A DNA stretch of 12,439 nucleotides from Victivallaceae bacterium (GCA_028717165.1 JAQUOK010000039.1:1-12439), one strand, 5' to 3'. Positions 1 to 6,330 are shown, numbered from the stretch's first letter. The notes: generated by a model from the sequence alone, not told the origin. Program-made: numbers and translations.

Positions 1-923
1 AAGACCGCACCGATCGCCAGTGCCCGCTGCGGCGGATTTCAGCGGGAGAAGTTGACCGGCTTATCCTCAGGCAGATGGAACGGATTTTCAAGACCCCGTC
101 CATGCTGACAAAAAACTTCAACCATCTGGCCGCAATGGAAAATGAACGCAGGGAGGCTTTGCTGAATCGGAAAACGGAACTGGAAACGGAACAGGGGGAC
201 GTTCGCGCCAAGCTTAAGGCCGGAGGCAATATCGCGGAAATGCGGCGGCAGTTTACGGAGCTCACGCAAACTCTGGATGAGGTTGACAATGAGCTGAAGG
301 AACTCGACAAAAACGTTTCTCGCTCCGAACTGGCGAACGCCTGCGGTTCGATGGAAACAATCTGGGAAGAATTATTTCCGGCGGAGCGTTACAAACTGGC
401 GCATCAGCTTATCGACAAGATAACCCTGTACACCGACCGTATCGTCATGGACATTAAACACCATGGCCTGAAATCGCTGGTGCGGGAGCTTGAAGCCGAT
501 GGAGACGTCACAATTACCATACCGCCGGAGAGAAGCAAGGATATTATTCAATTGACGGTTCCCATGGTAATCCGGCGGCGGCACGGTCATAAACTGATCC
601 TCGCGCCCGGAGAATCCGATGAAACCTGGCTGGAAATTCAGGACAAGGAATACGGGCCGAGTCCGCTGGCATTGCATTTGAGCCGCGCCCACGCCTGGTC
701 AGGAATGCTGGAGTCGGGAGAAGCGGCGGGCATCTCGCAACTGGCCGAAAGCATAGGCATGGACCAGTCCTACATGTCAAAAATCGTCAAGCTGGTAAAC
801 CTGTCCCCGGAAATCCAGAAGATGATCATGGAAGGGACTGAGCCGGAGTCCCTGACCCTGGCAAAGCTCCGGCATGAGATTCCCGCCGACTGGAAGGAGC
901 AACATCAGAAGTTTTTACCCTAA
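1..923 (+). CDS. Large serine recombinase, C-terminal part (5' end outside window)
   Basis: Site-specific DNA recombinase of the large serine family. The reading frame is open from base 3 and 306 residues are visible. The catalytic serine domain lies upstream of the window. The fragment opens with the end of the zinc-ribbon region (CPLRRISAGEVDRLIL), followed by a charged coiled-coil segment around residues 45-110 (LTQTLDEVDNELKELDKNV) and the conserved WEELFPAERYKLAHQLIDKI block. The last ~65 residues (GISQLAESIGMDQSYMSKIVKLVNLSPEIQ...LTLAKLRHEIPADW) form a ParB-like helix-turn-helix tail seen in many integrase-type serine recombinases of phages and islands. It is more GC-rich than the genes to its right. 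Its place beside a defence cluster suggests it mobilises the island, but no att site could be identified. It converges on the HEPN gene with 40 bp between them. Confidence 0.88.
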   Translation, partial: DRTDRQCPLRRISAGEVDRLILRQMERIFKTPSMLTKNFNHLAAMENERREALLNRKTELETEQGDVRAKLKAGGNIAEMRRQFTELTQTLDEVDNELKELDKNVSRSELANACGSMETIWEELFPAERYKLAHQLIDKITLYTDRIVMDIKHHGLKSLVRELEADGDVTITIPPERSKDIIQLTVPMVIRRRHGHKLILAPGESDETWLEIQDKEYGPSPLALHLSRAHAWSGMLESGEAAGISQLAESIGMDQSYMSKIVKLVNLSPEIQKMIMEGTEPESLTLAKLRHEIPADWKEQHQKFLP

Positions 924-963
924 CCGGGGTAATAGCCAGAGTAATTCCTTTCTCTTAACTAAT

Positions 964-1647
964 TTAACTAATTTTTACACGTTTTTTCCAAAGAGGACGA
1001 CCGGTGATTTTGTTTACGTGTGAATTAACTTTACCACCGGTTTTTGATGCCAAGGTTCTTATTAAATCCAGATAATCAACCACAGCCGTTTTTGTTACAC
1101 TTGTGGATGCTGTTCCCCTATGTGCAATTGTTCCACGTAATGTAACAAACCGATCAAGTTTTTCTGATGCTTGTTTAACCGTCATTCTAGGCCAACTCCA
1201 AGAACTTGAGACTTTTGATATACCTACAGCAGATTCAAAAAGCTGGTCAATATTATCCGTTTTGGGAGTATTAAGTTTTCTATTTCTAGATATTTGTAAA
1301 TTGGATAAGCGTAATTTCAGATAGCCTTTCCACTTGTCATCAGATATTTCCCAGATTGCAAGTTCGTTTTCGTCTTTTTTTAATTCAGATGCAATTTGCT
1401 TTTTAAGCTGCGAGGGAAGGTTATCACTTGATGCAGCAAACTCAATAATATGTTCAAGTGCTTCTGCCGCTATATCTTCACAATATGCTTCCCAATATGA
1501 TGTAATAAGGACGATCGCGGACTTATTAAGTACTTCAAGTCCGTACCTTCGACCTCTCAAGTTGCCTCCCTCTTTTTGGTGCAGCTCAATTAGTCTTTTG
1601 GCATCTACTAGGTTTTCATCAAGGGATTTTCTTGCTATACTTGGCAT
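964..1647 (-). CDS. HEPN-domain protein (RiboL-PSP / MAE_28990-like)
   Basis: A 227-residue, mostly helical soluble protein. Residues 165-177 (DRFVTLRGTIAHR) carry the HEPN signature R-x4-H (R171, H176), the active-site motif of HEPN ribonucleases. The preceding blocks, a hydrophobic helix ending SYWEAYCEDI (50-59) and LNTPKTDNIDQLFESAVGI (125-143), resemble the RiboL-PSP and MAE_28990/MAE_18760 HEPN families. These families are associated with toxin-antitoxin, abortive-infection and restriction loci and probably act on RNA. There is no signal peptide or membrane segment. The ATG start is the first in frame; its ribosome site is weak (AAAAAAG). It lies 144 bp downstream of the endonuclease gene on the same strand and may have its own promoter. 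No antitoxin-like partner is adjacent. The HEPN call is fairly secure; RNase activity and target are inferred. Confidence 0.75.
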   Translation of the reverse strand: MPSIARKSLDENLVDAKRLIELHQKEGGNLRGRRYGLEVLNKSAIVLITSYWEAYCEDIAAEALEHIIEFAASSDNLPSQLKKQIASELKKDENELAIWEISDDKWKGYLKLRLSNLQISRNRKLNTPKTDNIDQLFESAVGISKVSSSWSWPRMTVKQASEKLDRFVTLRGTIAHRGTASTSVTKTAVVDYLDLIRTLASKTGGKVNSHVNKITGRPLWKKRVKIS

Positions 1648-1715
1648 CTTTTTTAGTTAGTAAATTGTTATATAGTTTTCGATATTTTTTTATTTCTGAA
1701 CTCTAAGCATTAACG

Positions 1716-1743
1716 ATTCTAAAAAAAAACAAAATGACAGCAA
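1716..1743 (-). promoter_or_regulatory. Possible promoter of the HEPN gene
   Basis: Read on the minus strand, TTGCTG (1743-1738) and TAGAAT (1721-1716) are separated by 16 bp. This gives a predicted start near 1709 and a leader of about 60 nt before the HEPN ATG at 1647. The spacer is a T-rich tract. If real, the HEPN gene can be expressed separately from the restriction endonuclease. This is a consensus match by eye only. Confidence 0.35.
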
Positions 1744-1791
1744 TGAATAGCAAATCCAAACAAGCACCTTCTGCAACCAGTAAAAATATAA

Positions 1792-2856
1792 TTAAAGTTT
1801 TTCTTTGGCTGTAAAATACAAGGTTTGATCAAATCTTCTCTCCGGCTTTAAGCGTTCTTCGCCTCCGTTCAGGATTATCTCCGGAATAATAGAACTTGGC
1901 AGCAAAGGAGAAAGCAAACGAGGAGAAGCCATGTATCTATTGGTAATATTACCGCCAACTGCAAATTCTTTGTCTGTTTGACGGCTAAAATCCATTTCAT
2001 GGTAGATTTTGGACAAGGCTACTTTACGGCTGGTCGACATTTGATACATGAACCTGAAGAAGCGGGCGGTGCTTCGCATCTGTCGATTTATTATTTGGGA
2101 TTTACGTTTTTCCCAAGCGCTATCTAAAAACAAGCGGCTCAAAGCAAAATCGCTCCAAACAAAAATATCAAATGCTTGTTTCGCAAGCATTGGGGATTGT
2201 CCTTGGGTTTTCCAAATCGGCTGAAGCAACACAGGTTTCTGATGATCAAGATAATCTGCTTCAAAGGTGTTTATGCATTTCAGCATGCCTTCCATTTTAT
2301 ATGACACTTCGACACGATTTCCCCAATCTTGCATGGCAATGCCGATTGGTTCAAAACGACTACGAATTTCATCCATATGGGAAAAGCATGAATCTGCAAT
2401 ACCAAGGGCGCAATATTTTGTTGTTGCCGGGCGAATTACGATTTCTGATCCCCACAACGACTCTTCTTTTACAGATGTGCCGCTGTCCGGCAAAACAGTT
2501 AGTTTGATTTCCAAGGGGCGAAGGAATTCCCCTGCTGTTGATTTGACGACAAGGTCAATGCCGCTAATATCATCACTCGCATATTTCTGATACGGCTCGA
2601 ATTTTGATTCAAACGAAAAATACAACTTATCGTTCGGTAATTGTGAATTGAAAACTTCATTAAAAGAAATTTCTTCAGGAACTATTTTAAGGTTTTTATC
2701 AAGCTTGAGATATACGGCTTTTTGGTCATGATCTCGCATATAACAAGCCAAGGCAATAGGGAACGAACTATTGAATTGATTCTTTCCCCATAGGTCAAGA
2801 TTGCTCCTATTCGAGTGAGAAATACCATATAAACAAGGTTTTTTGGGTTCTTCCAT
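1792..2856 (-). CDS. Type II restriction endonuclease, HindVP family
   Basis: A 354-residue cytosolic enzyme predicted to make double-strand cuts at unmethylated target sites. The N-terminal block (YGISHSNRSNLDLWGKNQFN, then SSFPIALACYM, residues 10-40) is the hallmark of the HindVP endonuclease family, whose studied members recognise GRCGYC. A PD-(D/E)xK nuclease core is visible: D101 in SGIDLVVKS, then E116 and K118 in LRPLEIKL. The start at 2856 is supported by AGGAG seven bases upstream. It is divergent from the C5 methyltransferase, with 119 bp between them that hold a palindrome made of two GRCGYC sequences, so expression is probably tied to methylation or to methyltransferase binding. 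The gene is intact and of normal length. Family assignment is secure; the GRCGYC specificity is transferred from the family, not shown here. Confidence 0.87.
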   Translation of the reverse strand: MEEPKKPCLYGISHSNRSNLDLWGKNQFNSSFPIALACYMRDHDQKAVYLKLDKNLKIVPEEISFNEVFNSQLPNDKLYFSFESKFEPYQKYASDDISGIDLVVKSTAGEFLRPLEIKLTVLPDSGTSVKEESLWGSEIVIRPATTKYCALGIADSCFSHMDEIRSRFEPIGIAMQDWGNRVEVSYKMEGMLKCINTFEADYLDHQKPVLLQPIWKTQGQSPMLAKQAFDIFVWSDFALSRLFLDSAWEKRKSQIINRQMRSTARFFRFMYQMSTSRKVALSKIYHEMDFSRQTDKEFAVGGNITNRYMASPRLLSPLLPSSIIPEIILNGGEERLKPERRFDQTLYFTAKEKL

Positions 2857-2876
2857 AAAAAACTCCTGAATTTCTC

Positions 2877-2896
2877 GGCGTCAATTTCTTGACGCC
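2877..2896. promoter_or_regulatory. Perfect palindrome containing two GRCGYC sites in the R-M control region
   Basis: The arms GGCGTCAA (2877-2884) and TTGACGCC (2889-2896) are exact reverse complements separated by TTTC. Each arm holds one GRCGYC match: GGCGTC at 2877-2882 and GACGCC at 2891-2896. The repeat lies about 10 bp upstream of the endonuclease ribosome site, and its right arm overlaps a possible -35 box (TTGACG) for the methyltransferase. It could be an operator bound by the methyltransferase, a methylation-sensitive promoter switch, or, once transcribed leftward, an 8-bp hairpin in the endonuclease mRNA leader. The sequence facts are direct; the role is inferred. Confidence 0.7.
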
Positions 2897-2917
2897 GCGC
2901 CATTGTGATGCCATATT
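2889..2917 (+). promoter_or_regulatory. Possible methyltransferase promoter
   Basis: TTGACG at 2889-2894 (-35) and CATATT at 2912-2917 (-10) are 17 bp apart, predicting a start near 2924 and a ~50-nt leader before the methyltransferase ATG. The -35 box lies inside the right arm of the GRCGYC palindrome, so methylation or protein binding there would be expected to affect transcription. Confidence 0.4.
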
Positions 2918-2928
2918 AATATCAGTTT

Positions 2929-2956
2929 AATGTATACCATATTTATTATTTAACAA
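2929..2956 (-). promoter_or_regulatory. Possible endonuclease promoter
   Basis: On the minus strand, TTGTTA (2956-2951) and TACATT (2934-2929) are 16 bp apart. A transcript from here would run through the GRCGYC palindrome before reaching the endonuclease AGGAG. Both boxes are only partial consensus matches. Confidence 0.25.
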
Positions 2957-2975
2957 AAAAAAGCCGGAAAATATT

Positions 2976-4223
2976 ATGAAAGTTGTTGATCTTTTTGCAG
3001 GCTGCGGAGGATTGTCGTTAGGTTTCCAAAATGCTGGTTTTGATATTGTCGCCGCATATGATTCCTGGCAACCGGCGGTAAATGTTTATCGTGACAATTT
3101 CACATCACACAGCATCTACCAAATGGATTTGTCGGAAGTTGATGCGGCAGTTAGACATATTGCCCCATTTGCTCCTGCTATGATTATTGGCGGTCCTCCT
3201 TGCCAGGATTTTTCTCATGCAGGAAAACGCCAAGAAGGGATGAGGGCTAGCTTAACCGAAGTTTATGCTCAAATAGTTAGCCAAATTTCTCCAGAATGGT
3301 TTGTCATGGAGAATGTCGACAGAGCGCAAAAAAGCGAAGCCTATAAAAACGCCAGAAAAATTTTAAAAAATGTTGGCTACGGATTAACGGAACATGTTTA
3401 TGATGCATCTCTCTGTGGAGTTCCCCAAAAACGCAAACGTTTTATATGCGTAGGTAAAAAAGATGTTCCAGATGGTTTTTTGTCTGAGTACATTTTAGCT
3501 AATGAATCTAAAACGCCAATGACGATGCGCGATTATTTTGGAAATAAGCTGGGCATAGACTACTATTATCGCCATCCCAGAAATTACAGTCGCCGGGGGT
3601 TTTTCTCTATGGATGAACCTTCTCCTACGGTTCGAGGCGTCAATCGTCCTATTCCTCACAGTTACACGCGACACCCCGGAGATCCAGAATCGATAGAAGG
3701 ATTGCGTCCGCTCACAACCGCCGAACGAGCACAAGTACAAACATTTCCTGAAAATTTTAATTTGAATGGTTCTAAAACTGACTTGGAACAGCTAATCGGT
3801 AATGCCGTTCCGGTTAAGTTGGCGGAATTTGTTGCATCTCTGATCGTTGATTACCGCGCCAGAGAAAATGAAAGCCGTTTTGAGCAGTTGCGGGATTGGC
3901 TTGTGAACATAAAAGAAATGACTCCTGTTTCCGCTAAAGATGTTCTCTCCAGAATAAACAGAATTCTTTCGATTACTCCAATTACGCATTCTGATACGGC
4001 TATAGATGTAAACTACCGTCTGGCTAAAAGCGAATTATATAATCAACTCTCTCCCACTGTTCGATCTCAAATTAAAAGAGCGGTTACATTGTATTTTGAG
4101 TTTGCAGAACAACAAAACAATAGATGTAACTCCGGTAATTTGTCCTCCGTTGTCTCTGCTGAAGCAAACAATGGGCTACGCCAAAGTAAGAATGTCAAGC
4201 AAGAGGAATTTGTGGTTGCATAG
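2976..4223 (+). CDS. DNA (cytosine-5-)-methyltransferase with C-terminal helical extension
   Basis: Transfers a methyl group from S-adenosylmethionine to C5 of cytosine in the cognate site, protecting host DNA from the neighbouring endonuclease. The 415 residues contain the ordered C5-MTase motifs: I, DLFAGCGGLSLGFQNAGF (5-22); IV, GGPPCQDFSHAGKR with catalytic C76; VI, MENV (111-114); VIII, GVPQKRKRFICVG (148-160); IX, RPLTTAERAQVQTFPENF (244-261); X, QLIGNAVP (272-279). The target-recognition region (about 165-240) is short. After motif X about 115 extra residues follow, including MTPVSAKDVLSRINRIL and LSPTVRSQIKRAVTLYFEF, which look like a small helical domain absent from minimal ~305-residue enzymes. 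The ribosome site is weak. The stop codon overlaps the GGAG that serves the next gene, so vsr is probably co-translated. Confidence 0.95.
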   Translation: MKVVDLFAGCGGLSLGFQNAGFDIVAAYDSWQPAVNVYRDNFTSHSIYQMDLSEVDAAVRHIAPFAPAMIIGGPPCQDFSHAGKRQEGMRASLTEVYAQIVSQISPEWFVMENVDRAQKSEAYKNARKILKNVGYGLTEHVYDASLCGVPQKRKRFICVGKKDVPDGFLSEYILANESKTPMTMRDYFGNKLGIDYYYRHPRNYSRRGFFSMDEPSPTVRGVNRPIPHSYTRHPGDPESIEGLRPLTTAERAQVQTFPENFNLNGSKTDLEQLIGNAVPVKLAEFVASLIVDYRARENESRFEQLRDWLVNIKEMTPVSAKDVLSRINRILSITPITHSDTAIDVNYRLAKSELYNQLSPTVRSQIKRAVTLYFEFAEQQNNRCNSGNLSSVVSAEANNGLRQSKNVKQEEFVVA

Positions 4224-4233
4224 GAGAGTTTGT

Positions 4234-4641
4234 ATGGATTGCTATGACATGGCTACACGATCAAGAACAATGAGTCGTGTCCATTCAAAGAATACGAAGC
4301 CCGAACTTTACGTCCGCCGAGAACTTCATAAGGCGGGCTTCCGTTTCAGGCTTCATAATTCTCATCTACCATGTAAACCTGATATAATTTTGCCAAAATA
4401 TAAAACAGTAATCTTTGTTCATGGTTGTTTTTGGCACCGTCATCCAAACTGTAAACGAGCAACCACCCCGGCAACTAATACTGAATATTGGCAAAAAAAG
4501 TTTAAGCGTAACGTTGAGCGTGATAAACTTGGAATAGAACAACTCAAGAATGCCGGATGGACAGTATGCGTTATTTGGGAATGTGAACTCGTTGAAAGCA
4601 CAAAATTTTTGATAAAAGACCTGTCTTTAAATGAGACATAA
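4234..4641 (+). CDS. vsr: Very short patch repair (Vsr) endonuclease
   Basis: Nicks DNA 5' of the T in T:G mismatches formed when 5-methylcytosine deaminates, so the mutation caused by the adjacent methyltransferase can be repaired. The 135 residues match the Vsr family along their length: TMSRVHSKNTKPE (12-24), LPCKPDIILPKYKTVIFVHG with catalytic D50, GCFWHRHPNC (64-73), NVERD (93-97) and VIWEC (113-117). Zinc ligands C65, H70, C73 and C117 are all present. The ATG at 4234 is chosen because TAGGAGAG sits five bases upstream; the frame is open further back into the methyltransferase, but that part has no Vsr similarity. The gap to the methyltransferase stop is 10 bp. Its target context is probably the deaminated form of the cognate methylation site. 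Confidence 0.93.
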   Translation: MDCYDMATRSRTMSRVHSKNTKPELYVRRELHKAGFRFRLHNSHLPCKPDIILPKYKTVIFVHGCFWHRHPNCKRATTPATNTEYWQKKFKRNVERDKLGIEQLKNAGWTVCVIWECELVESTKFLIKDLSLNET

Positions 4642-4659
4642 AAAGTTATTGCAATCCGG

Positions 4660-4672
4660 GAGCTTGAAGCTC
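4660..4672 (+). terminator. Weak candidate terminator after vsr
   Basis: GAGCTT-G-AAGCTC can form a short stem (effective loop TTGAA) 18 bp after the vsr stop, followed by AAAAG and five T residues at 4678-4682. The stem is short and the T-run is displaced, so this is a weak call. Confidence 0.22.
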
Positions 4673-4751
4673 AAAAGTTTTTGACATTTACTGGAATAAC
4701 CCTAAAATATTGAAGAGCTTAAGTCAAAATATCAATAATAAACAACAATAT

Positions 4752-4783
4752 GGGTTGATTACGTGCTTGCCGCGTAATAACCC
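4752..4783. repeat. Imperfect inverted repeat in the vsr / membrane-operon gap
   Basis: GGGTTGATTACG (4752-4763) pairs with CGTAATAACCC (4773-4783): eleven base pairs with one bulged G and a 9-nt loop. It lies in the 211-bp gap between vsr and the minus-strand operon, where I see no gene. Read leftward it is followed by T-rich sequence (ATATTGTTGTTTATT), so it may terminate the minus-strand operon; no clean T-run follows on either side. Confidence 0.4.
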
Positions 4784-4852
4784 CCTCTTGAAGGATTTGT
4801 TAACTCAATGGAATGTGGCATGAAAAAGGTTCACACGTATTTTTTATGTGCC

Positions 4853-5335
4853 TTATTTTTTTGAGCGTATTTCGCGAATATCCTGTTTGATTTCATATAA
4901 ATTTTGTTGCAAATTATTAAGATTTAAAGATGTCTTTTCGATCTTAATGTTATTTGTGCCTATTTTTGTTTTATTATTCTCTATTTCTTTATTTAAACTT
5001 TCCAATTTTTCTTTATGTGTTTCGATTTTTATTTTTACTTCTGCATCAAATATTCTTGCATCATAAATGAAAAATCCTATAGTGATAAATGTTCCTGTTG
5101 CAACCGCTCCAATGGCCCAAGCAATCCAGTTTTCAAGCAATATTTGTTGGAAATTTATTTTAGTCGACCGTCGTTTTAAATTTGGTGTTTCAGCAAGCTC
5201 TTCTCCTCCTTGAATCGTAGATTTAAAATCAAATTGTTCGTCAATTGTTGGTTCATTATTTAAGCTACGAATTATTTGCTGATAAGTTATTTTCTCATCA
5301 TGAGTTTTGGAAATATGTATCCCTCTTTTATTCAT
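4853..5335 (-). CDS. Single-pass membrane protein with C-terminal coiled coil, unknown function
   Basis: I do not recognise this 160-residue protein. Residues 1-69 are polar and probably cytosolic; 70-91 (WIAWAIGAVATGTFITIGFFIY) form one clear transmembrane helix with a basic patch before it (LKRRSTK, 53-59), favouring a cytosolic N-terminus. Residues ~97-157 are rich in K, E, I, L and N with heptad-like spacing (ETHKEKLESLNKEIENNKTKI) and probably form a long coiled coil. The ATG at 5335 is preferred because GGAAGG lies just upstream; a TTG five codons earlier is also open. Its ATGAATAA overlaps the last 8 bp of the upstream gene, so the pair is translationally coupled and probably works as a complex. 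Codon use is extremely AT-rich. The position beside a restriction-modification cluster suggests defence, by context only. Confidence 0.7.
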   Translation of the reverse strand: MNKRGIHISKTHDEKITYQQIIRSLNNEPTIDEQFDFKSTIQGGEELAETPNLKRRSTKINFQQILLENWIAWAIGAVATGTFITIGFFIYDARIFDAEVKIKIETHKEKLESLNKEIENNKTKIGTNNIKIEKTSLNLNNLQQNLYEIKQDIREIRSKK

Positions 5336-6056
5336 CTTTTCCTTCCTCAAGATAATTAGTGTTCAGCCAATTAAGATAATTATTTTTATTGAATTTTTCT
5401 GCATTCTCTATGAAAGGAGCAAAGTCAATATCATTCGCTTTTTCTAAAAATGGACTATAGAACCATTGATAGTCTACAGACATGAATATATTATCTTGTC
5501 CTGAAAGTTTTATTATATTAAATATTGCATTACAATAGTCAAAAACATCTTTTTTAACTAATGCTTCAGGTAAAGGCATTTTTTTAGAAAACTGTAAATT
5601 TATATCATTAACTCCATCAAGCGTACAGCCAATAGTTTTATCAACAAAGGTTTTAGCTAATGCTTCTATAGGGAATAAATATCTTTTTATGAGACCTATT
5701 CTTACAATTTGTATAATTCCAAATTTATTCATTACATCTTTCACGATTTGCTTTTGAAAATTATTTACAATTTTATTGTAATCATTAGTGTTAAAACCCA
5801 TATCATCATAAAAGTTAGTCTCTAATATAAAATTAGAATTATCAATTGTGAGTGTATCACTAGTTTTATGATTTATAAGTATTTTTTTCCCAACGCTATT
5901 TCGGACATGTGGAAATATTTCTGTATTAAAAAATGATTTGCGGCTATATAGAATTGTATCTGTAATTTTTCCAAGTTGGTCTTCAATGGAAAAATTAGCT
6001 CTAAACCTAACCCCTAATGCTATTCCATTTAAATATTGCTGTAAATCTTTTATCAT
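5328..6056 (-). CDS. Hypothetical soluble protein, first gene of a coupled two-gene operon (possibly TIGR04255-like)
   Basis: A 242-residue protein without signal peptide or membrane segment. No catalytic motif is evident. The order of an early ALGVRFRANFSIEDQ segment, a strand-rich middle, a long helix with VNNFQKQIVKDVMNKF, then IQIVRIGLIKRYLFP loosely recalls the TIGR04255 family of sporadically distributed proteins, but this is a weak impression and the family has no settled function. The C-terminus is acidic and polar (LNTNYLEEGKDE). The ATG at 6056 follows GGGGA at a spacing of about 8-9 bases. It is the first gene of the operon and overlaps the membrane-protein gene by 8 bp. A 9-bp inverted repeat lies just upstream and may be its operator. 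The AT content is very high, unlike the flanking recombinase and transposase, which points to separate acquisition. Confidence 0.65.
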   Translation of the reverse strand: MIKDLQQYLNGIALGVRFRANFSIEDQLGKITDTILYSRKSFFNTEIFPHVRNSVGKKILINHKTSDTLTIDNSNFILETNFYDDMGFNTNDYNKIVNNFQKQIVKDVMNKFGIIQIVRIGLIKRYLFPIEALAKTFVDKTIGCTLDGVNDINLQFSKKMPLPEALVKKDVFDYCNAIFNIIKLSGQDNIFMSVDYQWFYSPFLEKANDIDFAPFIENAEKFNKNNYLNWLNTNYLEEGKDE

Positions 6057-6075
6057 AAAGAATTCCCCACTTTTT

Positions 6076-6106
6076 TAAAGTATAAAAAGATAAGTTATAT
6101 ACTTTA
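6076..6106 (-). promoter_or_regulatory. Inverted repeat upstream of the two-gene operon (possible operator)
   Basis: TAAAGTATA (6076-6084) and TATACTTTA (6098-6106) are exact reverse complements with a 13-bp spacer, 20-50 bp upstream of the first start codon of the operon. On the minus strand TATACT can serve as a -10 box and TTGACT lies farther upstream, but their spacing is not standard. In such AT-rich DNA chance repeats are common. Confidence 0.3.
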
Positions 6107-6155
6107 TTACTAAAGTCAAGTAAATATATTCTGTAAGTCATAAAAATTATTGCTT

Positions 6156-6222
6156 CGGCTAATAATCAGCTTTCACAATTTGCCAGAAACCGAGCTCAGA
6201 AACGCAAGCTGATTAATAGCCG
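6156..6222. repeat. 17-bp inverted repeat with 33-bp spacer
   Basis: The arms at 6156-6172 (CGGCTAATAATCAGCTT) and 6206-6222 (AAGCTGATTAATAGCCG) match at 16 of 17 positions as reverse complements. The spacer holds the direct repeat CAGAAAC twice (6185-6191 region and 6198-6204 region). It lies between the start of the two-gene operon and the end of the disrupted small ORF; no gene is visible between 6057 and 6241. It may be a terminator for leftward transcription (followed by AATAATTTTT), a small recombination site, or a tiny non-autonomous element. Confidence 0.55.
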
Positions 6223-6241
6223 GATGTATATATATATTGTT

Positions 6242-6301
6242 TTAGATTGAATTGTTAAATGCAGCTTTGGCTTTCTTCCTGGCAAGGCGACTAATTTCAC
6301 T
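6242..6301 (-). pseudogene. 3' half of a small membrane-protein ORF split by IS-A
   Basis: Twenty codons (SEISRLARKKAKAAFNNSI then TAA) that continue in frame from the 5' half at 7765-7884 once the insertion sequence and one target copy are removed. This part is basic (R, R, K, K, K), suiting the cytosolic side after a membrane helix. On its own it has no start codon. The restored product would be 59 residues long. No family is recognised. Confidence 0.4.
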
Positions 6302-6307
6302 GGCTAA
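6302..6307. repeat. Left target-site duplication of IS-A (GGCTAA)
   Basis: GGCTAA here and at 7765-7770 flank the element in the same orientation. If the duplication is 10 bp, as usual for many IS4-family elements, the copies 6302-6311 and 7765-7774 agree at 7 of 10 positions, meaning that one has drifted. Confidence 0.5.
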
Positions 6308-6311
6308 ACCC

Positions 6312-6330
6312 AATACTGCTCATTTAATGC
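6312..6330. repeat. IS-A left terminal inverted repeat
   Basis: Matches the reverse complement of 7744-7762 at 18 of 19 positions; the one difference is at base 6328. Confidence 0.85.

Noticed and set aside
916..931. TACCC...GGGTA stem at the recombinase stop as a terminator
   Set aside because: Only five base pairs, and the T-run precedes rather than follows the stem in the recombinase direction.
2857..2975. Controller (C) protein gene for the restriction system
   Set aside because: The 119-bp gap has no HTH-coding ORF; the one frame entering it is out of phase with the endonuclease and lacks any C-protein features.
4096..4233. Longer N-terminal form of Vsr starting inside the methyltransferase gene
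   Set aside because: These codons are the methyltransferase C-terminus read in another frame and have no Vsr similarity; the ATG at 4234 has TAGGAGAG at the right distance and gives the normal family length.
4764..4830. Integron attC-like site near the 4752-4783 repeat
   Set aside because: No paired RYYYAAC and GTTRRRY core boxes with correct spacing could be found and no integrase of the tyrosine type is present.
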